From: an uncultured Bacteroides sp.
GTDB taxonomy: Bacteria > Bacteroidota > Bacteroidia > Bacteroidales > Bacteroidaceae
NCBI RefSeq assembly: GCF_900547205.1
Contig: NZ_URFY01000059.1
Span: 1 to 25,249 of the forward strand
Reading direction: 5' to 3'
DNA: 25,249 nt
This document shows, piece by piece, positions 6,431 to 14,634 of this stretch. Below the pieces are notes generated by a model, which was not told the DNA's origin, ran no database searches, and saw nothing but the letters and a program-made list of their open reading frames with translations. The translations under genes were made by a program, and so were the position numbers. Position 1 is the stretch's first letter. Every line of letters begins with the position of its first letter.

Positions 6431-8683
6431 TCAAAGCGTTATCTTCACCCCGAACTCCATCGTAAAAGGACGAATGAAACTGCCCGCCATCAGATAATTC
6501 TTGTATCCGCTGGCATCCTCCACTAAATCGGCTGCCGAAATGGAACCTTGCGCACCACTTTGATTCAGGAAATTAATCACATTCACATTCAGTGCCAGAT
6601 GCTTATTCACCTTGTAGTCAATTCCCCCGAAAGTCTCCCACCGACCATTGAAATAAAGCGAGTTCGGCTTGTTGGCATATTGACGGCCGAAGTAACGGAA
6701 ACTCAACCAGAACCGCCAGTCGCCGAATTGGTAGGCAGGATCGATTTCTGCTAAGGTCTGCGATACTTCTGTCACTGTTTTGTCACTGAAATCATACGTT
6801 TGCGTAGAACCGTCACTAAAGGTCAGATCGGTCTTGAAATTCTTATATTGAGGCTTTTGCAGCGTGAGCAGCAGATGACAGGAAAACCCTTTGAAGGGAG
6901 TTACCACAGCATCGGTTGTCCAGCCCATGGTGGCAATGTCGTACATCACGGCTTTTGTCTGCGTTTCGCTCACATCGTTCACCGTGCGTGTGAATTGCAC
7001 ACGCGATTTATAGTTTGTTTTGCGGATATATGATACTGTAGATACCAGTTTTATCCAATTGTTATTATAATAGATGCCGAAGCGTCCGAGATGAACGTCG
7101 ACCGGATCGAGAGCGGGAGAATCTTGTCCGGCAAAGTTCTCAAGCCGCGGACGCTGTCGGTTGAAGAGGTAATCTCCTGTCAGGCCGAAGCCTCCCGCAA
7201 TTCGGTAGTTGGCATTCAGTGTGGCAATCGGATTAATCCAATGATGGGAGAATGGGGCCTTTTTCACTCCGGACTGGTTGAGATTGAAGTTTTCCGTACG
7301 ATTGTTGTATGTATCCTGAGTGGTCGGGTTAAAGCAAGCATCTCCGCTGATGCGATAATATTCCAGTCGCAAGCCATAATACAGCTTCAGCCGGCGGGTG
7401 ATGTTCCAGTCGTCGGAGAAATAAAGGGCAAGTTTATTCTCCTGTCCGGCGTAGTATTCGGAACCGGTGTTCATGCCCCAAAATTCTTTCCCATTGTAGG
7501 CAAGCCGTTCGGGGTTGGCTTTTACTTCGTGTGCCATGTTGCTGCTGGATACACCCAGGTTGGTATGATTGTACCATTGGTTGAGCCCTATTCTCCAATC
7601 GTGCCGACCGGAGCGGCGGGTAAGTTCGGCGGTAGCCATGAGGTCGTTCACCCGACCGTTGTAGAGAAGTATATACCGGTTTTGAACCTTACCGATGTAG
7701 GCGGTTCCGTCGGTGTAGGTATATCCTTTCTCGGCAGTCACGTCGTCTATGCCCGAAAGGATGTTGTTGTTGATGTTCACATCGGCATGACTGTATTTCA
7801 TGTTGAAGTTGAAGTGCATTCCGTTGTCAAAATCATACGTGAGCTTAAACAGGGCATCGTGTGCTTCGTTGCTGCTCATATCCCGGAAGTTGGTGGTCAC
7901 GATGTTTCCCGTGCGCACGTCCATGTACTGGAATTTCCCGTCGGCAGGCATATACGAATCATGTCCCAGGCGGAAGCCGTCGAGTGACTCCACGCTTCCG
8001 TCTCCGGTATAAAAGAAAGGACCGTTATTGTCCGTAGGCAGTTTGGCTTGAGAATATTTGTAAAGGACGGATGCCACTCCCTTCCCATCGTTCCAGCGCT
8101 TGGTCAGGCCGAACTTATAGATTTGAGTCCGGTCATGATATTGTGTATATTTCAGGTCGTTGCTTCCGGGATCGAAGTTCTGAAAGATGCTTCCCGTATA
8201 GCTCCATCCTTTTCCGATGGGGCCAACGATATTCATATCAATCTTCTGCATACCGAAGTGATTGGCTGTATAGTCCAGTTCTCCTTTGAAAGTATCCTCT
8301 CCTAGTCGGGTGAAACTGTTGATTGCATACCCCACACTACCGCTAGTCAATGCCGTTTCGCTTAGTTTCATCAGTGAGTTGTGGCTGTAGGCAGTGCCTC
8401 CGCGCCAATGCGTATGAGCCATGTGCGGCCAGAAGTAGTAGACAACGGGCAGTCCGTCTTCAAAAATATCTGTGCCACCCACTGAACTTGGCAGTCCGAT
8501 AGATACCTCTCTTGGCTTTGAAGCGTCGGAAGCATTGAGCATCACATTGCGGTTTTTTTCTTCCTTGGTAGTTGAAACCTGGAGAGTGTCGCTTTCTACC
8601 TGTGCCATCAAGGCTTGTGTGGGGAAGGTGGAGCAGACTAAAATGCCTGCTATCACCCAATTGCTTTTCTTAAGATTGTTCAT
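6431..8683 (-). CDS. TonB-dependent outer-membrane receptor (750 aa)
   Basis: An outer-membrane beta-barrel transporter energised by TonB. A signal peptide spans about residues 1-28 (ending ALMAQ). There is no carboxypeptidase-like N-terminal extension of the SusC type. A plug-like region follows (about 50-200; IGLPSSVGGTDIFEDGLPVVYY). The remainder is alternating amphipathic strands rich in Tyr, Asn and Arg, ending in FTMEFGVKITL, a typical last barrel strand. The length of 750 is in the range of siderophore or vitamin receptors, well below SusC. It starts 20 bp after the stop of the GH3 gene and is the last gene of that operon, so it probably imports the sugar or glycoside product or substrate of the enzyme. 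No SusD partner is present. Confidence 0.85.
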   Translation of the reverse strand: MNNLKKSNWVIAGILVCSTFPTQALMAQVESDTLQVSTTKEEKNRNVMLNASDASKPREVSIGLPSSVGGTDIFEDGLPVVYYFWPHMAHTHWRGGTAYSHNSLMKLSETALTSGSVGYAINSFTRLGEDTFKGELDYTANHFGMQKIDMNIVGPIGKGWSYTGSIFQNFDPGSNDLKYTQYHDRTQIYKFGLTKRWNDGKGVASVLYKYSQAKLPTDNNGPFFYTGDGSVESLDGFRLGHDSYMPADGKFQYMDVRTGNIVTTNFRDMSSNEAHDALFKLTYDFDNGMHFNFNMKYSHADVNINNNILSGIDDVTAEKGYTYTDGTAYIGKVQNRYILLYNGRVNDLMATAELTRRSGRHDWRIGLNQWYNHTNLGVSSSNMAHEVKANPERLAYNGKEFWGMNTGSEYYAGQENKLALYFSDDWNITRRLKLYYGLRLEYYRISGDACFNPTTQDTYNNRTENFNLNQSGVKKAPFSHHWINPIATLNANYRIAGGFGLTGDYLFNRQRPRLENFAGQDSPALDPVDVHLGRFGIYYNNNWIKLVSTVSYIRKTNYKSRVQFTRTVNDVSETQTKAVMYDIATMGWTTDAVVTPFKGFSCHLLLTLQKPQYKNFKTDLTFSDGSTQTYDFSDKTVTEVSQTLAEIDPAYQFGDWRFWLSFRYFGRQYANKPNSLYFNGRWETFGGIDYKVNKHLALNVNVINFLNQSGAQGSISAADLVEDASGYKNYLMAGSFIRPFTMEFGVKITL

Positions 8684-8703
8684 TATAGTATTGATTTATT
8701 TAA

Positions 8704-10953
8704 TTAAAGGTTACCCAGACCGAGGTATCTTTTTCCTTCCAGCTTATAGTCGGCAGCAGAAGCATTTACGAAGAAGCGGAATATCCCTTCCGGCAGTTTC
8801 CATTGCTTGGAAGTCTCGTCATATTGTGCCAGGTCGGATTTCGGGACAAGGAAAGTTACTATTTCCGATTCTCCCGGTTGCAAAAGATTCGTTTTATGAA
8901 AAGTTTTCAATTCTTTCGAGGGGCGTTTCTGCCCGTTGTCCGGAGCGGATACATAGACTTGTGCCACTTCTTTTCCTTCTTTATCGCCGGTATTGGTGAT
9001 GAGGCAGGAGAGTCGAATGCTGTCCCCTTCTTCGGTAATGTTGAGATTGCTATACGAAAATTGGGTGTACGACAGTCCGTAGCCGAACGGATAGGAGACG
9101 GGCTTATGGTACGTATCATAGTAGCGATAGCCTACGAAAAGTCCTTCTTCATAGCGGGTGGAATCTGTGGAGGCAGTACTTCCTGCTAAAGGAAAATTGG
9201 GTGCGGAGGGAACGTCCTCATACTTAATGGGGAAAGTCATTGTCAACTTACCCGAAGGAGAGCTTACTCCCGTCAGGATATCGGCTATGGCATTTCCACC
9301 TTCCTGTCCGGCGAGCCATGAGATGAGAATGGCATCCGGCAGATTTTTCCATGAGTCGGTTTCCACCACACCGCAAGTGTTAAGGATAACAACTACTTGT
9401 TTGCCTTGTGCATGGAAGGCGTTGCAAACGTTTTCCAGCAGATTGTGTTCAGTTTCGGAAAGATAGAAATCATTTTTAAGCGAACGGTCGGCAAATTCTC
9501 CGGAGATGCGTCCCAGCGTAATGATAGCTATGTCCTGCTCGGCAGCTTGCTGCTGAATCATGTCAGCAGACACGGGCATTTCTGCAATGCGTTGCGCAGG
9601 CTTACCAAATTCGGCAGGAGGAAGTTTAGCAGATTCGCTGTTGATAAAGGTGCGATATTGCTGCATCAGTGTGCTGTCCAGTTGCAGTCCGGCATTGGTT
9701 AGCCCTTCGGTGAGAGAGATAGTGTAGGCACGGTTCACATCGCCGCTGCCGGTTCCTCCGGCGATAAAGTCGTAGGAAGTGATGCCGAAAGCAGCCACTT
9801 TCTGGATGCGGGAAGCATTGATAGGGAGTGTGTGGTGTTCATTTTTCAACAACACCATTCCTTCAGTAGCGGCCGTGCGGCTGATGCGTGCATGTGCTTC
9901 GAGGTCGGGAGCGTTGCTGTAAGATAACTTTTTGAAACGGGGAGTGCGTGAGACAAGTTCAAGCAGATTCCTGACGTTTCGATTGAGTATGGTGACAGAG
10001 AGTTCTCCTTTACGTGCACCTATCTTTATGGAGTCTTGTTGTTTCTGCGTGCCCGGCATCAGCAGGTCGTTTCCCGCTTGCATTTGTCGTACGGGGTTTG
10101 TTCCACCAAACCAATCGGTCATGACGGTGCCCCGAAATCCCCACTGTTGGCGCAGGATGGAGTCGAGCAGCAAGGGATTCTCCGAAGCATACGTACCGTT
10201 TATACGGTTGTACGAGCTCATCATTGTCCAAGGTTTCGCTTCGCGGACTGCAATCTCGAAAGGCTTAAGGTATAGTTCGTGCATGACTTGCGGAGTAACA
10301 ATTACGTTATTTTTCACTCGGTCTGTCTCCTGATTGTTTAGGGCAAAATGCTTGAGCGAAGTGCCTACCCCGTTTTGCTGTATGCCTCGAATCATGGCTG
10401 CTGCTGTCTTTCCTGCCACCCACGGGTCCTCGGAGTAATATTCAAAATTGCGTCCGCAAAGAGGGTTTCGCATAATGTTGGTGGCGGGAGCCAACAGGAG
10501 ATCTACACCATATTCGCGCGCTTCGTTGCCGATGGCGTTTCCCACTGTCTCTACCAAAGGCATATTCCAAGTAGAAGCAAGCGAGGTGGCGACCGGGAAG
10601 TGAGTGCAGTAGAACGTGCTGTCCGTTCCTATCCGATGGGCGTCGATGCGCAATCCGGCAGGACCGTCGGCGACGACGATAGCCGGGATGCCCAGTCGGG
10701 GAATAGCGTGCGTTGTCCCGGCTGCTCCAGGAACGATTTTCTGTGTGGAGCCTACTACGGCGGTCACCGTGTCGGATACTTCGGTGTCGCCATCGTCTCC
10801 TGCACCCACAAGCAAACTGATTTTCTCGTCGAATGTCATGGCTGCGATGACTTCGTCTGTACTTGCCTTGCCTAGCTGAGGCAGATTCTGTGCTGCTATA
10901 TTCTCAAAAAACGAGAAGGATAGGGCAGCGAAAAAAGTAATTCTTTTGTTCAT
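8704..10953 (-). CDS. secreted GH3 beta-glucosidase-type glycoside hydrolase (749 aa)
   Basis: A retaining glycoside hydrolase of family 3, likely removing beta-linked glucose (or a related sugar) from oligosaccharides or glycosides in the periplasm. The signal peptide is about residues 1-22 (ending NIAAQ). The N-terminal barrel shows ADGPAGLR (95-102), KHF (201-203) and VMTDWFGG with the nucleophile D280. The second domain has RISGEFADR, in which E486 is the likely acid/base, and GQEGGNAIADIL. A fibronectin-III-like domain closes the protein (about 620-749). Order and length are usual for bacterial GH3 enzymes. I chose 10953 rather than the open ATG at 11025 because only the inner start exposes a signal peptide. 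It is the first gene of an operon with the receptor, downstream of an AraC gene on the same strand. The exact specificity is not readable. Confidence 0.9.
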   Translation of the reverse strand: MNKRITFFAALSFSFFENIAAQNLPQLGKASTDEVIAAMTFDEKISLLVGAGDDGDTEVSDTVTAVVGSTQKIVPGAAGTTHAIPRLGIPAIVVADGPAGLRIDAHRIGTDSTFYCTHFPVATSLASTWNMPLVETVGNAIGNEAREYGVDLLLAPATNIMRNPLCGRNFEYYSEDPWVAGKTAAAMIRGIQQNGVGTSLKHFALNNQETDRVKNNVIVTPQVMHELYLKPFEIAVREAKPWTMMSSYNRINGTYASENPLLLDSILRQQWGFRGTVMTDWFGGTNPVRQMQAGNDLLMPGTQKQQDSIKIGARKGELSVTILNRNVRNLLELVSRTPRFKKLSYSNAPDLEAHARISRTAATEGMVLLKNEHHTLPINASRIQKVAAFGITSYDFIAGGTGSGDVNRAYTISLTEGLTNAGLQLDSTLMQQYRTFINSESAKLPPAEFGKPAQRIAEMPVSADMIQQQAAEQDIAIITLGRISGEFADRSLKNDFYLSETEHNLLENVCNAFHAQGKQVVVILNTCGVVETDSWKNLPDAILISWLAGQEGGNAIADILTGVSSPSGKLTMTFPIKYEDVPSAPNFPLAGSTASTDSTRYEEGLFVGYRYYDTYHKPVSYPFGYGLSYTQFSYSNLNITEEGDSIRLSCLITNTGDKEGKEVAQVYVSAPDNGQKRPSKELKTFHKTNLLQPGESEIVTFLVPKSDLAQYDETSKQWKLPEGIFRFFVNASAADYKLEGKRYLGLGNL

Positions 10954-11022
10954 GATTCTTTTGTTTATTAGATTATCGGATGAATTTTCTTTTTCATGAT
11001 TGGTTTCTTTTTTTAGTTGTTG

Positions 11023-11030
11023 CAAAGGTC
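11023..11030 (-). promoter_or_regulatory. probable -7 element of the GH3-receptor operon
   Basis: The minus strand reads GACCTTTG, one mismatch from TAnnTTTG, 69 bp upstream of the ATG at 10953. A weak match is what one would expect of a promoter that needs an activator such as the neighbouring AraC protein; this is inference. Confidence 0.35.
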
Positions 11031-11118
11031 GGGAAAAGAGAAATTGCGGTTTAGCCTGCTGCGGTCGATGTGATTAGCCTATAGGCGTCATTGCCGTGGA
11101 GATTATAGTCTATGGAAA

Positions 11119-11964
11119 TCATTGCCCGCAGAGAAGCTGCGAGGGCAACAACCCGAACCGTTGCTTAAAGCAGCGCGTGAAGTGGGAAAAACTTTCAAAT
11201 CCAAGGTCTATGAGAATTTCGCCCGGGCGCTTGCCAGAGGTGATGAGTCGATAGGCTTCCTCCAGCCGTCGGGCAATGAGCCAACGCGATGGGGTGGTGC
11301 CAAACTCGTTGATAAAGTCGCGACGGAAAGTGGAAAGGCTGCGTCCGGAGGCTTGTGCCAATTGCTCCAGAGGGATATTATAACGGTAATTCTTCTCCAT
11401 AAAAGTGCGTAGGTCGATTTTTTGCCAATGGTTGTGCTCGGCAAGCCAAGGATAGATTTGTTCATTCAGCATCACGAGGATATGGATGCATTCTTGTATT
11501 TTCATCTTTGTGAATATCCATTCGGCACGAAATCCCTGTTTCATTCCGTCTTCCAGCAACAGGCTCAGGCCGTGGAGCAGCGGGTGGTCGGGCAGTTGTT
11601 GTATTTTGCCATCGGGTGCTGTGCTTTTTTTGTTCGGAGCGGCATTGTGAAAGAAGTAATCGTCCACATCTTTTTCGGATATACGAATGTGGATGGCGTG
11701 AAAGTTTCCTTCTTTCCCTTCTTCGGGCAGGAAGCTGATGCCGGCTTTTTGGCGGCGGGCTATCACGATACTGTCTCCGGCGGAGAATCGTTTGCTTTCA
11801 TTATCAACTACCACCGTGGCCGAACCTGCTATGATATAGGTATAAAGAAAATCGGGCAGGCAATAGGTGACAGTCTTTAGGTTGCGTCCGAAGTTTCGGA
11901 AGATGATGGGCTCGAAGGTGTGTGACTCCTTTTTTGGAGCAGTGCATTCGGTTTGTTCTTTCAT
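11119..11964 (-). CDS. AraC-family regulator, likely of the GH3-receptor operon (281 aa)
   Basis: The N-terminal part, about residues 15-110, is a cupin-type sensor (LYTYIIAGSATVVVDN, FSAGDSIVIARRQ). The C-terminal part, about 180-281, has the AraC double helix-turn-helix: IPLEQLAQASGRSLSTFRRDFINEFGTTPSRWL and PGEILIDLGFESFSHFTRCFKQRFGLLPSQ. It lies 165 bp upstream of the GH3 gene on the same strand, with a promoter-like sequence in between, so it is the natural candidate for its regulator. A weak -7 box for its own gene (GAACTTTG, minus strand) is at 11995-12002. The inducer is unknown. Confidence 0.9.
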   Translation of the reverse strand: MKEQTECTAPKKESHTFEPIIFRNFGRNLKTVTYCLPDFLYTYIIAGSATVVVDNESKRFSAGDSIVIARRQKAGISFLPEEGKEGNFHAIHIRISEKDVDDYFFHNAAPNKKSTAPDGKIQQLPDHPLLHGLSLLLEDGMKQGFRAEWIFTKMKIQECIHILVMLNEQIYPWLAEHNHWQKIDLRTFMEKNYRYNIPLEQLAQASGRSLSTFRRDFINEFGTTPSRWLIARRLEEAYRLITSGKRPGEILIDLGFESFSHFTRCFKQRFGLLPSQLLCGQ

Positions 11965-12361
11965 TGTGAAGAGTGTTTATAATGTTTTCGGGTGCAAAGT
12001 TCACGACAATCTGCCGGATGTTTCCGTCCTGTTTGATGCTCCGTTCGGTCTGATTGTCGCCAATCGAGAGGAATCCATATAATATAAGGTATGAAGGGCT
12101 TGACTTTTGGAGACTATTCACGACGAATCTGGCAGGCTAATGCATCCGTTGTGAAATACGGAACTTTGCAACATTAAATAATTCTTATCATATTTCTAGA
12201 TTTTGCATACTTTATTTGTGTTTGTGTTTGTTCGTGTCCCGAGGCCGTGATGGTTTTGGGGCACTTCTTTTATAATAGTAACCGGATTGGGTGGCATAGG
12301 CAAAATTAAAAAGTTCCTTTGTCATCAGGATGTATTTCGAAGGCTAAATTTACTTCGTATG
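11965..12361. other. long intergenic region upstream of the thioredoxin gene, left part
   Basis: No gene is recognised here. From 12195 a stretch TAGATTTTG, then T/G-rich DNA (TTTGTG repeated near 12216-12229), then a hairpin GTGTCCC (12234-12240) with GGGGCAC (12258-12264) and TTCTTTT resembles the element at 4528-4600 in layout and partly in sequence. It could be a terminator or a small RNA; evidence is weak. Confidence 0.3.
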
Positions 12362-12435
12362 ACTATAGTGTTATTTGCGTATAACTATAGTCATACGCAA
12401 GGAATACTATAGTTATACGCAAAGAACACTATAGT
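12362..12435. repeat. four ACTATAGT palindromes on a 22-bp lattice; 30-bp hairpin
   Basis: ACTATAGT occurs at 12362, 12384, 12406 and 12428, exactly 22 bp apart. The 14-bp linkers after copies 2 to 4 share an ACGCAA core, while the linker after copy 1 is the reverse complement of the one after copy 3 (13 of 14). As a result 12362-12391 and 12406-12435 form an inverted repeat with 29 of 30 matches around a 14-nt loop. It ends 197 bp before the thioredoxin start. The spacing of about two helical turns fits an array of dimeric repressor sites; a folded RNA or cruciform is the alternative. Confidence 0.85.
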
Positions 12436-12632
12436 GGAACGCAAAAAGAATAGTCAATGAAGAAAATAGAAGTAGGCAAAAAAGAAATAGCAATAGTATC
12501 TAAGAGATATATTCTTTTGTTGAGATTGGCATTGAGGAAATAAAATCTATGTTATATAATCAATCGTGCCATAAACATTCTTTCTGCCCGCATTGTTGAA
12601 ATATTGATTATTAATTTAAAAATGAATCAGTT

Positions 12633-12956
12633 ATGGAAGAGAAGAAAGAAGCTCGCGAGGCAAGGAATAAAGAGAAATTAGCTAATGGTGACTGGGTTAT
12701 GGCAGAGTTTTATGCAACATGGTGTCCTCATTGCCAACGCATGAAACCTATAGTTGATGAGTTTAGAAAACAAATGGAAGGTACGCTCGAAGTAGTGGAA
12801 GTGGATGTAGACCAAGAACCGTCTCTTACGGATTTCTACACCGTTGAATCGACTCCTACATTCATTCTTTTCAATAAAGGGCAGCAGCTCTGGAGACAAT
12901 CCGGCGAACTTACCCTCGAAAGACTTGAAAGAGCAGTGAAAGGTTTCAAATCTTGA
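12633..12956 (+). CDS. thioredoxin-family protein (107 aa)
   Basis: A small thiol-disulfide oxidoreductase. The active site WCPHC is at residues 30-34 and the conserved cis-proline is in STPTFILF. The rest follows the thioredoxin fold (VVEVDVDQEP, FNKGQQLWRQSGEL). The CPHC pair differs from the CGPC of classical thioredoxins; CPHC is typical of DsbA, but this protein lacks the DsbA helical insert and has no signal peptide, so it should be cytoplasmic. A charged N-terminal stretch (MEEKKEAREARNKEK) precedes the fold. It is monocistronic, after a long regulatory-looking gap and before a small-RNA gene. Confidence 0.9.
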   Translation: MEEKKEAREARNKEKLANGDWVMAEFYATWCPHCQRMKPIVDEFRKQMEGTLEVVEVDVDQEPSLTDFYTVESTPTFILFNKGQQLWRQSGELTLERLERAVKGFKS

Positions 12957-13002
12957 AAAAGTTTTAATTGAATGGCTTTATTCGAATGAATGTTTTAAAT
13001 GA

Positions 13003-13064
13003 TGTTATAAAACATACTTTTTAATTTGGATAATTTGCAGATAATGAAGAAATCCGTATCTTTG
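13003..13064 (+). promoter_or_regulatory. promoter and upstream element of small RNA copy 1
   Basis: TTTG (13034-13037), a 19-nt spacer and TATCTTTG (13057-13064) form a consensus Bacteroides promoter. TGTTATAA at 13003-13010 lies 54 bp (start to start) before the -7 box, the same distance as in copies 2 and 3. Confidence 0.8.
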
Positions 13065-13068
13065 CACT

Positions 13069-13133
13069 GTGTTTTTCATAGTATTAGATTTAAGGTTAAC
13101 AAAGGTTGGAGCAAGGCGTTGCTCCTTTTTTTT
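13069..13133 (+). ncRNA. paralogous small RNA, copy 1 (about 65 nt)
   Basis: The predicted transcript begins near 13069 with GTGTTTTTCATAGTATTAG, continues with ATTTAAGGTTAACAAA, and ends in a Rho-independent terminator: GGAGCAA (13108-13114), loop GGCG, TTGCTCC (13119-13125), then eight T. The 5' part is identical to that of copy 2 over about 33 nt, while the terminator stem differs in sequence. No open reading frame of note is inside. The T-run ends 3 bp before the convergent stop codon of pncB. The sequence UUUUUCAUA can pair with mRNA starts of the form UAUGAAAAA. It may be a member of the FopS sRNA family of B. thetaiotaomicron; I cannot verify this identity. Confidence 0.75.
13108..13133 (+). 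terminator. terminator of small RNA copy 1
   Basis: A perfect 7-bp GC-rich stem, four-base loop and eight T. It also lies between two convergent transcripts, only 3 bp from the pncB stop. Confidence 0.85.
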
Positions 13134-13136
13134 GCT

Positions 13137-14348
13137 CTATACTTTAACTTTCACATCACCAGAGGTTATTAATCTGCTCAATCGCAACTCATACAAACAA
13201 GCCTGCACCTCCTCCGGACTGCCCATATGTTTGCCCTTATCATCGGATAGCTTAATGCATTCCCTCCATTCCTGATTGACATTCATCTTGCATCGACTGA
13301 GCTTCATCACAATGTTCGACGGCTCGAATCCGGTATCATTAGTCAGGTTTGTCCCTATTCCGAATGAACAACGAATCTTGTCCTTGCAGTACTCCTGTAT
13401 CTGCAAAGCTTTAGTGAAATCGAGCGCATTACTGAATACGATTGTTTTGGTAGTCGCATCAATACCCAGTTCTTTGTAACGGTCGATTAACTTATCGATA
13501 AACTCAAATTCATTGCCTGAATCGCAGCGGACTCCATCGAACAACTTTGCCTGTTTGCGACTCAGATTGCTAAGGAATATCCCGGAAGTATAAGTATCGG
13601 ATAATGCGATACCTAAATCCCCATCGTAGACATTCACCCAGTTTTCCAGCGCCATATAGTTGGCGTGTTTGTATCCAAACTGTGCTCCATGAAACATAAA
13701 CCACTCATGAGGATGGGTTCCCATCATCTTCATGCCATACTTCATCGCAAAATAGCAGTTGGAAGTTCCGGTGCAGTATTGTGCCATTTCATTCAGACGC
13801 TCGATAACTGCTTCCTGCACATCAATGGAGAATCTTCTTCGTGTACCAAATTCGGAGAAGCGGAGCTGATTCCGATTCGATAATTCTACTTTCTCCGAAA
13901 GTTTGCTGAGAATTTCGTTCATATCCGCTACATTGCCGAAGAATCTGTTCTTCACTTCAGATATAATGGCGAGCAGTGGCACTTCATATAAAGTGACTTT
14001 ATAAAGAAAATCACTCACTTCAATATGAAGGTGATGCTCTTCATCCAGATGGAACTTGATTTTATCCGGTTCGAAACGGAAAGACGACAGCCATTCCCAA
14101 TAAACTCTAGGGAGGAATCGACAATTGCGTGTCATGTACTCCAGTTCCTCTCCCGTAAGCCTCAACTGACTTAGATTGTTAATCTCCGTCTCGAGAGTTT
14201 TCAGAAACTCTTTTGTGTATTCTGTTTCATTCCTGTCGTTGAAACAAAAAGTACCCATTGCGTATGGAAACTGTTTGATATAAGCATACGAGGTGGTAAA
14301 CTTATAAAGATCAGTATCTAATAGTGTCCTGACAATCATTCCGTTCAT
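13137..14348 (-). CDS. pncB: nicotinate phosphoribosyltransferase (403 aa)
   Basis: This enzyme makes nicotinate mononucleotide from nicotinate and PRPP with ATP, the entry step of NAD salvage (Preiss-Handler route); cytoplasmic. The N-terminus MIVRTLLDTDLYKFTTSYA is the typical family start, GTRRRFS is a phosphoribosyl-binding segment, and THPHEWFMFHG contains the histidine (H214) expected to be phosphorylated. SDTYTSGIF, GVRCDSGN and SFGIGTNLTND are further family motifs. An ATG at 14411 is open but adds 21 residues foreign to the family and covers the promoter, so I use 14348; 14339 is possible. The length is typical. It is monocistronic and convergent with small RNA copy 1. Confidence 0.93.
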   Translation of the reverse strand: MNGMIVRTLLDTDLYKFTTSYAYIKQFPYAMGTFCFNDRNETEYTKEFLKTLETEINNLSQLRLTGEELEYMTRNCRFLPRVYWEWLSSFRFEPDKIKFHLDEEHHLHIEVSDFLYKVTLYEVPLLAIISEVKNRFFGNVADMNEILSKLSEKVELSNRNQLRFSEFGTRRRFSIDVQEAVIERLNEMAQYCTGTSNCYFAMKYGMKMMGTHPHEWFMFHGAQFGYKHANYMALENWVNVYDGDLGIALSDTYTSGIFLSNLSRKQAKLFDGVRCDSGNEFEFIDKLIDRYKELGIDATTKTIVFSNALDFTKALQIQEYCKDKIRCSFGIGTNLTNDTGFEPSNIVMKLSRCKMNVNQEWRECIKLSDDKGKHMGSPEEVQACLYELRLSRLITSGDVKVKV

Positions 14349-14368
14349 CTTTTTAAATATAAACGCTG

Positions 14369-14376
14369 CAAAGTTA
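14369..14376 (-). promoter_or_regulatory. -7 promoter element of pncB
   Basis: The minus strand reads TAACTTTG, a full match to TAnnTTTG, 20 bp upstream of the ATG at 14348. It lies inside the longer open frame, which supports the shorter start. Confidence 0.5.
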
Positions 14377-14545
14377 GCTTTTGTTGGACAAACTTTTCGT
14401 ACTATCATCAAGAATTATGTATTTTATCTCGTTTTCAGATGCTTTCATAAGTCAATCCGACTTTCAATGTGAGGGAATTATGAGGTTACATTCAGTGTGG
14501 GAATATCCACCTGGAATCTCTTTGAAAAGAAGTAGGGCGGAAGCA

Positions 14546-14625
14546 GAAAAAAGACAGTACATCTTTTTGTTTTTATTGGGTTGACAATATGATTTTTTAT
14601 AATAATCAAGTAAGATGTACTGTCT
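14546..14625 (-). terminator. terminator-like 14-bp inverted repeat after hdhA
   Basis: AGACAGTACATCTT (14552-14565) and its exact reverse complement (14612-14625) enclose 46 nt. In the minus direction the hairpin is followed by a run of six T and it lies 10 bp past the hdhA stop. The loop is unusually long for a Rho-independent terminator. Confidence 0.55.
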
Positions 14626-14634
14626 GATAAGTCT

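Noticed and set aside
7091..7987. Long open frame of 298 codons on the plus strand
   Set aside because: It is antisense to the TonB-dependent receptor, whose protein is clearly recognisable, and its translation shows no domain.
10954..11025. Longer start for the GH3 enzyme
   Set aside because: The added 24 residues are charged and precede a good signal peptide; the probable promoter box also overlaps the beginning of the extension.
12362..12442. CRISPR-like array
   Set aside because: The unit is 22 bp in total with linkers that resemble each other; there are no unique spacers of normal length and no cas genes.
14381..14584. Open frame of 67 codons on the plus strand between pncB and hdhA
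   Set aside because: No promoter box or recognisable motif; it overlaps the pncB promoter region and the hdhA terminator repeat.
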